64,000 nt of DNA. It comes from Megaleporinus macrocephalus (Eukaryota > Chordata > Actinopteri > Characiformes > Anostomidae). The stretch is from the NCBI GenBank assembly GCA_021613375.1, contig CM038714.1, forward strand, positions 39,948,623 to 40,012,622, in the 5' to 3' direction. Numbering within the stretch: position 1 is the first letter of the stretch; each line of letters begins with the position of its first letter. Shown piece by piece: positions 59,892-64,000 of the stretch. The translations under genes were made by a program, and so were the position numbers. The notes beneath the pieces were generated by a model, which saw only the letters and a program-made list of their open reading frames with translations, ran no database searches and was not told the origin of the DNA.

Positions 59892-62613
59892 ATGTTTAGT
59901 TTACAATTATTGCTGTGTAAATTTTTTTAATCGAATGTATTAACCTGGAAGCAAAATTGGCTGACCAACTTTCTGGATTCTTAACTGTCTAAACTTAGCA
60001 GCTGCTGACTGTTGACAGAAATATTTTAAGCTCAAATAAACAAACATCACAAACTACTCTAAAGGAATTGTAGCACCAGGTTAGATTAGGTTATGCTGTT
60101 GTGTAGAATTAATATTCTGTTTTCAGGATATAAACATAATTGTGAAAGCTAACATCTGTGGTCGGCGTTTATAATTGCGATCAGCTAATTGTTACAATTA
60201 AGACAGGCCTAAATTAGGACATGTTTGAACAGCAAATGTTGCTGTTCTTGCTAAAGGTGACATGGGGTGGGGGGGTTTATCAGAGGCTGAAAACTAATTA
60301 GTTAACAAAGACTTACCAGAGCACAAAATATAGCAAATTATTGAAGAATAAAATTAAAAGAAAAGAAATACATAGAAAACTATCAATCGCTAGAAAAACT
60401 TATCCTCTTTAAATCACTGGACCCTAATAATTCTTAGTGATATGTGCACTAATTTGACCAAGGGGCAATCCAAAACGGGCCTGGGCCCCTATTCATCCAC
60501 TGTATCATTCAGCAAATAAAACTCTTTCTGGCACTCCTAGAAGACTTTAAAAGTAGGTCATGCAGTCTCCGGTGACTCACCATTGCTGGCAAGAAACCAA
60601 ATAGCACAGGTAAAGTGAAGGCACGAAGTTTACTGACTAAAGCTTGCTGGCAAAGAGGTCACGTCTTAACCGATTCAATCAGTCACAGTTTTTACTATTT
60701 TCAAATCCAGCACCTACTCCTGCACAGGACATTAATTACTTATGGGTTTCTTTAGAGAACATTGGAAAATAAAACTAGGTCTTCAGCATGTACTCAGGAG
60801 TATTTACGCATGCAGACACAGTGTGTTCTCTGAGCAAAGAAAAAAAATTCAATGTTACTCTAAAGTTTGATAAAAAAAATGTATGTGTCTGAAAAGGAAC
60901 CCCAATCAAGTCAAATATTAAGTCTATAGCTGAGCTGCATCTATTAAACTGAACATCATGATATCTCCAAAGGCACTACAGTATCACAGTATTTAATGAT
61001 ATTTAAGTTTGTATTAGTTAAGTTAAAATTAATGCTTCCTAAAAGATGGTATGCCCACTAACCTGATATACGCAACACAACAAGTGCAAAGCCATTTGAA
61101 TCACTCAGCAATTCACAAATGACGGTTTTGTGGTTAAGTAGTGAACACCACACAAAGTGTGCAATGTCAAATATTTAAAATATCATGCAACAGAACATTA
61201 CTATTGATAGAACACTCAAATCATGATCAGAGTGCAATGCCAATACATATATATCAATATAGACAACAGAACATCCAGCACTAATTTCTACAGAAAGGTC
61301 TGAATGCCTTCAGGCACCAGGTGCAGCTTTCTCCAAGAGACCGGCCTTGCAGTGCAAAAGCAGCCGCTGGCAGGGTCACTACAAGGGCTAGGATTCCAGC
61401 CGGTCTATTTACGAGGAGATGACTCAGCTGGTTCGGCCCAGAGTCAACCACCGAGGGATGTGCCATAAGAAAGTTCCATTGATCAACACCATCCCACCAC
61501 CAGCGCAGCAACCCTTGAAGCAATGCTTGAGCCAAAAATCTAATTTACCAGATTTCTCTTCTAACCCCAAACGTAGGTGATCAGCCAAGACAGGTTTGGA
61601 GTTTGAAGTTTACTTACTTCTACACTAGAGCTAGAAGGCAAACTTCAGCATTCAAATTGGCTGCTTCTACCGTGTTCAGCTGTGAGACACACGTTTGTTC
61701 ATTTTTACAGATAACAATATGCCAAAAACTACATAAGCAAGTCTAATTAAGATTACTGAACAGGTTTCGAGGTTCGAGGCAATTGTGTGACTATTTAGGA
61801 AAGCGGTTTGTGTGACACTAACTGGCAACTTCCACTACCTGTCAGCAACACCAGCCTCACAGCCCCAGTTCAAAACTACAGAAGCCAAATTCAGACGCCA
61901 AACACGTCTCGGCCGATTGGCTACATTTGGGTTAAAGAGGAAAATCTGTAAATTTGACTTTGGGCTGAACCATCGCTTTAATAAAACTGGAAGTGACCAA
62001 CTCTCCACAGCAGTACAGTCGAGGCGGGATGAGTCAGCCCCTCCCCCACTCGGCACGAAGGGAACGCACTCAGTCCAAAGGAAATATGACTCATTTGAGT
62101 AACATGAGGCATTCTTCAGAAATCTCCACAGAGCGCTTGTTTGTTAAGTGAAGAGCAGACTGTGAATGCAGCACTGTAAGAGTCCAAAAGTGAGAAGGGG
62201 AAGAGAGAGAGAGAAAGAAAAAGAAAAAAGAAAAAGAAAAGAGAGACATGCTGTGGGGGGCGGAGGGGTTTATGGGTAAGGGGAGTCATCACTCAGAGTG
62301 TCAGTTTCGTCTTTGTAGAGCTGCAGCTCTGCAGAGGGTTTCCTTGGCTGCACTCTGGGATTTTCTGAATCACACTAGCAGAATCACAGCCCTTGAGAAA
62401 AATGTTTTAGAACAATTTACTGGGTTTAAAAAAACAAAAAAACAAATATACTGACCTGTTGTGCAATGCAGGCTATACACAATATATCCTGTCAGTCATT
62501 ATTGTGACACTGGCTTCAGCACGATATTACTTATATCTCAGAAGCTTCCAGTATGCAAACGAGTCCTCAATTATCTCATGTTACGACATCGCAGGTGTCC
62601 TTTGGGTTTTTAC
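59892..62613. other. Gene-free sequence
   Basis: No gene is identified in 2.7 kb. GC-balanced segments at 61290-61520 and 61812-62100 carry short opposed frames with no family match. A purine-rich GA/AAAG tract lies at about 62195-62246. Confidence 0.5.
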
Positions 62614-62970
62614 TAGGGGTGTAAGAAAATATCGAAATATCACATATCAGGATATTATGTGTCGTGATACTGTATCGACTTTCAAAATCACAGTATAAAT
62701 ACACAGATGTGTGTTGTGTTTAACCTCTGACCACTAGATGGCAGTGTTGTAATCCATTTTCAGCTCCACTCCAACATTAACAAGCAGCACAAGGGCGCAA
62801 TGCTATTATAACCATTGGCAAACCTGTAAATATAGTGGTGTGTTTAATAGTGGGATTTTAAAAAGTTTCAATATATCACTGTGCTTGCAGTATTACGATA
62901 TATTGGATTGTGACTGCTGTATCACGATGCATATTGCATAGCCAGGTTCTTGCCCCAATATTTAGACTAA
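62614..62970 (+). mobile_element. TAGGGGTGTAAG family element, copy 4
   Basis: It starts TAGGGGTGTAAGAAAATATC and follows the family through CCACTAGATGGCAGTG, CTCCAACATTAACAAGCAGC and GCCAGGTTCTTGCC. The right end is mutated (TTTAGACTAA in place of AGCCCTAA), and no target duplication is visible. Confidence 0.8.
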
Positions 62971-64000
62971 TTAAAAATTAACATGGGCAATGTGGTGAAA
63001 GTAAATATTAAAAATATAATTGCAATATCATCTTTGATACTGTATCCATTTCCAAACTTTTTAATGTTAGTTAAAATATTAGCACTGTAACACAATTAGG
63101 ATAATGCTGCAGCGCTAATTAGCAATACCAAATGTATGCATATGGTTGTGTTTATGCTGTTAGTATTCCTAAAATTAGAATTTGAAAATCACAGCTTATT
63201 GCCTTGATTGCATTACCGCAATACACTGCTATATAATAAATCACAACCACTCTATAATGATGCAGAGGTTCTTGAAAATACAGTCACAAATGATCGCGAT
63301 CAGTCTATCAGAGGACCTCCAATGTGACTAAACCTTGCATCTCAACATTACATAAGAAATAAAAAATGTTCTAAATTGTAAATGTGTGATTGCGACAACC
63401 TGATCCCAGTAATTTTTGATTCTTTTTATTGGCCCACGGTGCTCATTTACATGTACTCTCAAAAATTCACTGATACCACCATCATCTGATACCAGCTGCT
63501 ATTATGTGATGTAAACTAACGTACATTGCCAATGAATAAACACCTCAAGCTGGCAGTGAACAAAGGTCAACTCACACAGAGAAGTGTTACTGACTCCAAG
63601 GTGATCACACACAAAGCCGTCAGCCACTTTAAGATTTTCACAATTTTAAAACACACATGCACAAGTACTCCTCCAACACAGGTCGGAAAACCTTTAGGCT
63701 AGCTAAACACAAATAGCACATAGCTTCCTACAGCAGATTCACATTTGACCACATACGTTTAGATGCCTTTATAGATTGTTTTACGAGGTTCCACGGTTCC
63801 TTCTAACCAAGTGAGAACTAGGCAATAGTTTAAACTGTATGACAGTAAGTACAGTGGTACAGTAGCCTCATTCAAACAGTTTTTATTGCTTTCAGCAAAT
63901 TTAAGTTTAGTCTATGAAAGAAAAAGCTTAAAACTTGCAGTAAAAAATGAATCAATAAACATTGTATGCTAGCTTTCATTAGAAATGAGTTTCTAATTAA
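62971..64000. other. Gene-free sequence to window end
   Basis: AT-rich and unassigned. No upstream foxj3 exon or promoter is identified. Confidence 0.45.

Overview
This window looks like non-coding DNA from a bony fish (teleost) nuclear genome. The evidence is very low coding density, one clear vertebrate-type exon with canonical splice sites, many miniature DNA transposons with TAGGG-type ends, Tc1/mariner remnants, a tRNA-derived SINE, LINE 3' tails of kinds common in teleosts, and abundant (TA)n, (CA)n, (CT)n and (AAAT)n microsatellites. An otophysan (characin/catfish/electric-fish relative) would fit the repeats, but I cannot prove this from sequence alone. There are no prokaryotic genes, CRISPR arrays or rRNA genes.

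The only coding sequence I can name is one exon on the minus strand at 31997-32408. It encodes the first 107 residues of the forkhead transcription factor FOXJ3: the conserved N-terminus and the first half of the forkhead domain. It ends at a phase-0 GT donor just before the expected recognition-helix exon. I could not find that next exon in the 32 kb downstream or any upstream exon in the 31.6 kb on the other side. The window is therefore probably the inside of a large foxj3 locus with long introns, or a first coding exon with 5' flank.

Layout. 1-7.3 kb: Tc1-derived scraps, a tandem pair of CTGTCCAATG-ended miniature elements and a TAGGGATG-ended element. 7.3-15.2 kb: more Tc1 scraps, a (TA)n tract, a nearly complete but dead Tc1 transposase copy, a 180-bp repeat present twice in inverted orientation, the first of four TAGGGGTGTAAG elements, and the first of three roughly 880-bp TAGAGATGG elements. 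15.2-32 kb: a composite TAGGGGTG element with a perfect 8-bp target duplication, a second 880-bp element, microsatellites, and several gene-free stretches that look like conserved regulatory DNA. 32 kb: the foxj3 exon. 32.4-64 kb: further copies of the same element families, LINE tails, a 260-bp AT microsatellite block, a foldback element, the inverted partner of the composite element, a third 880-bp element with a perfect duplication, a tRNA-SINE and a 617-bp element with a perfect duplication.

No new gene system is evident. The most interesting structure is in the mobile elements: several distinct non-autonomous families share TAGGG-like ends, 8-bp target duplications (typical of hAT transposons) and TATCG-rich subterminal DNA. 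One family behaves like a composite transposon built from two miniature elements, and it inserted twice in this window. All family and function names come from recognition by eye; no database or alignment was run.
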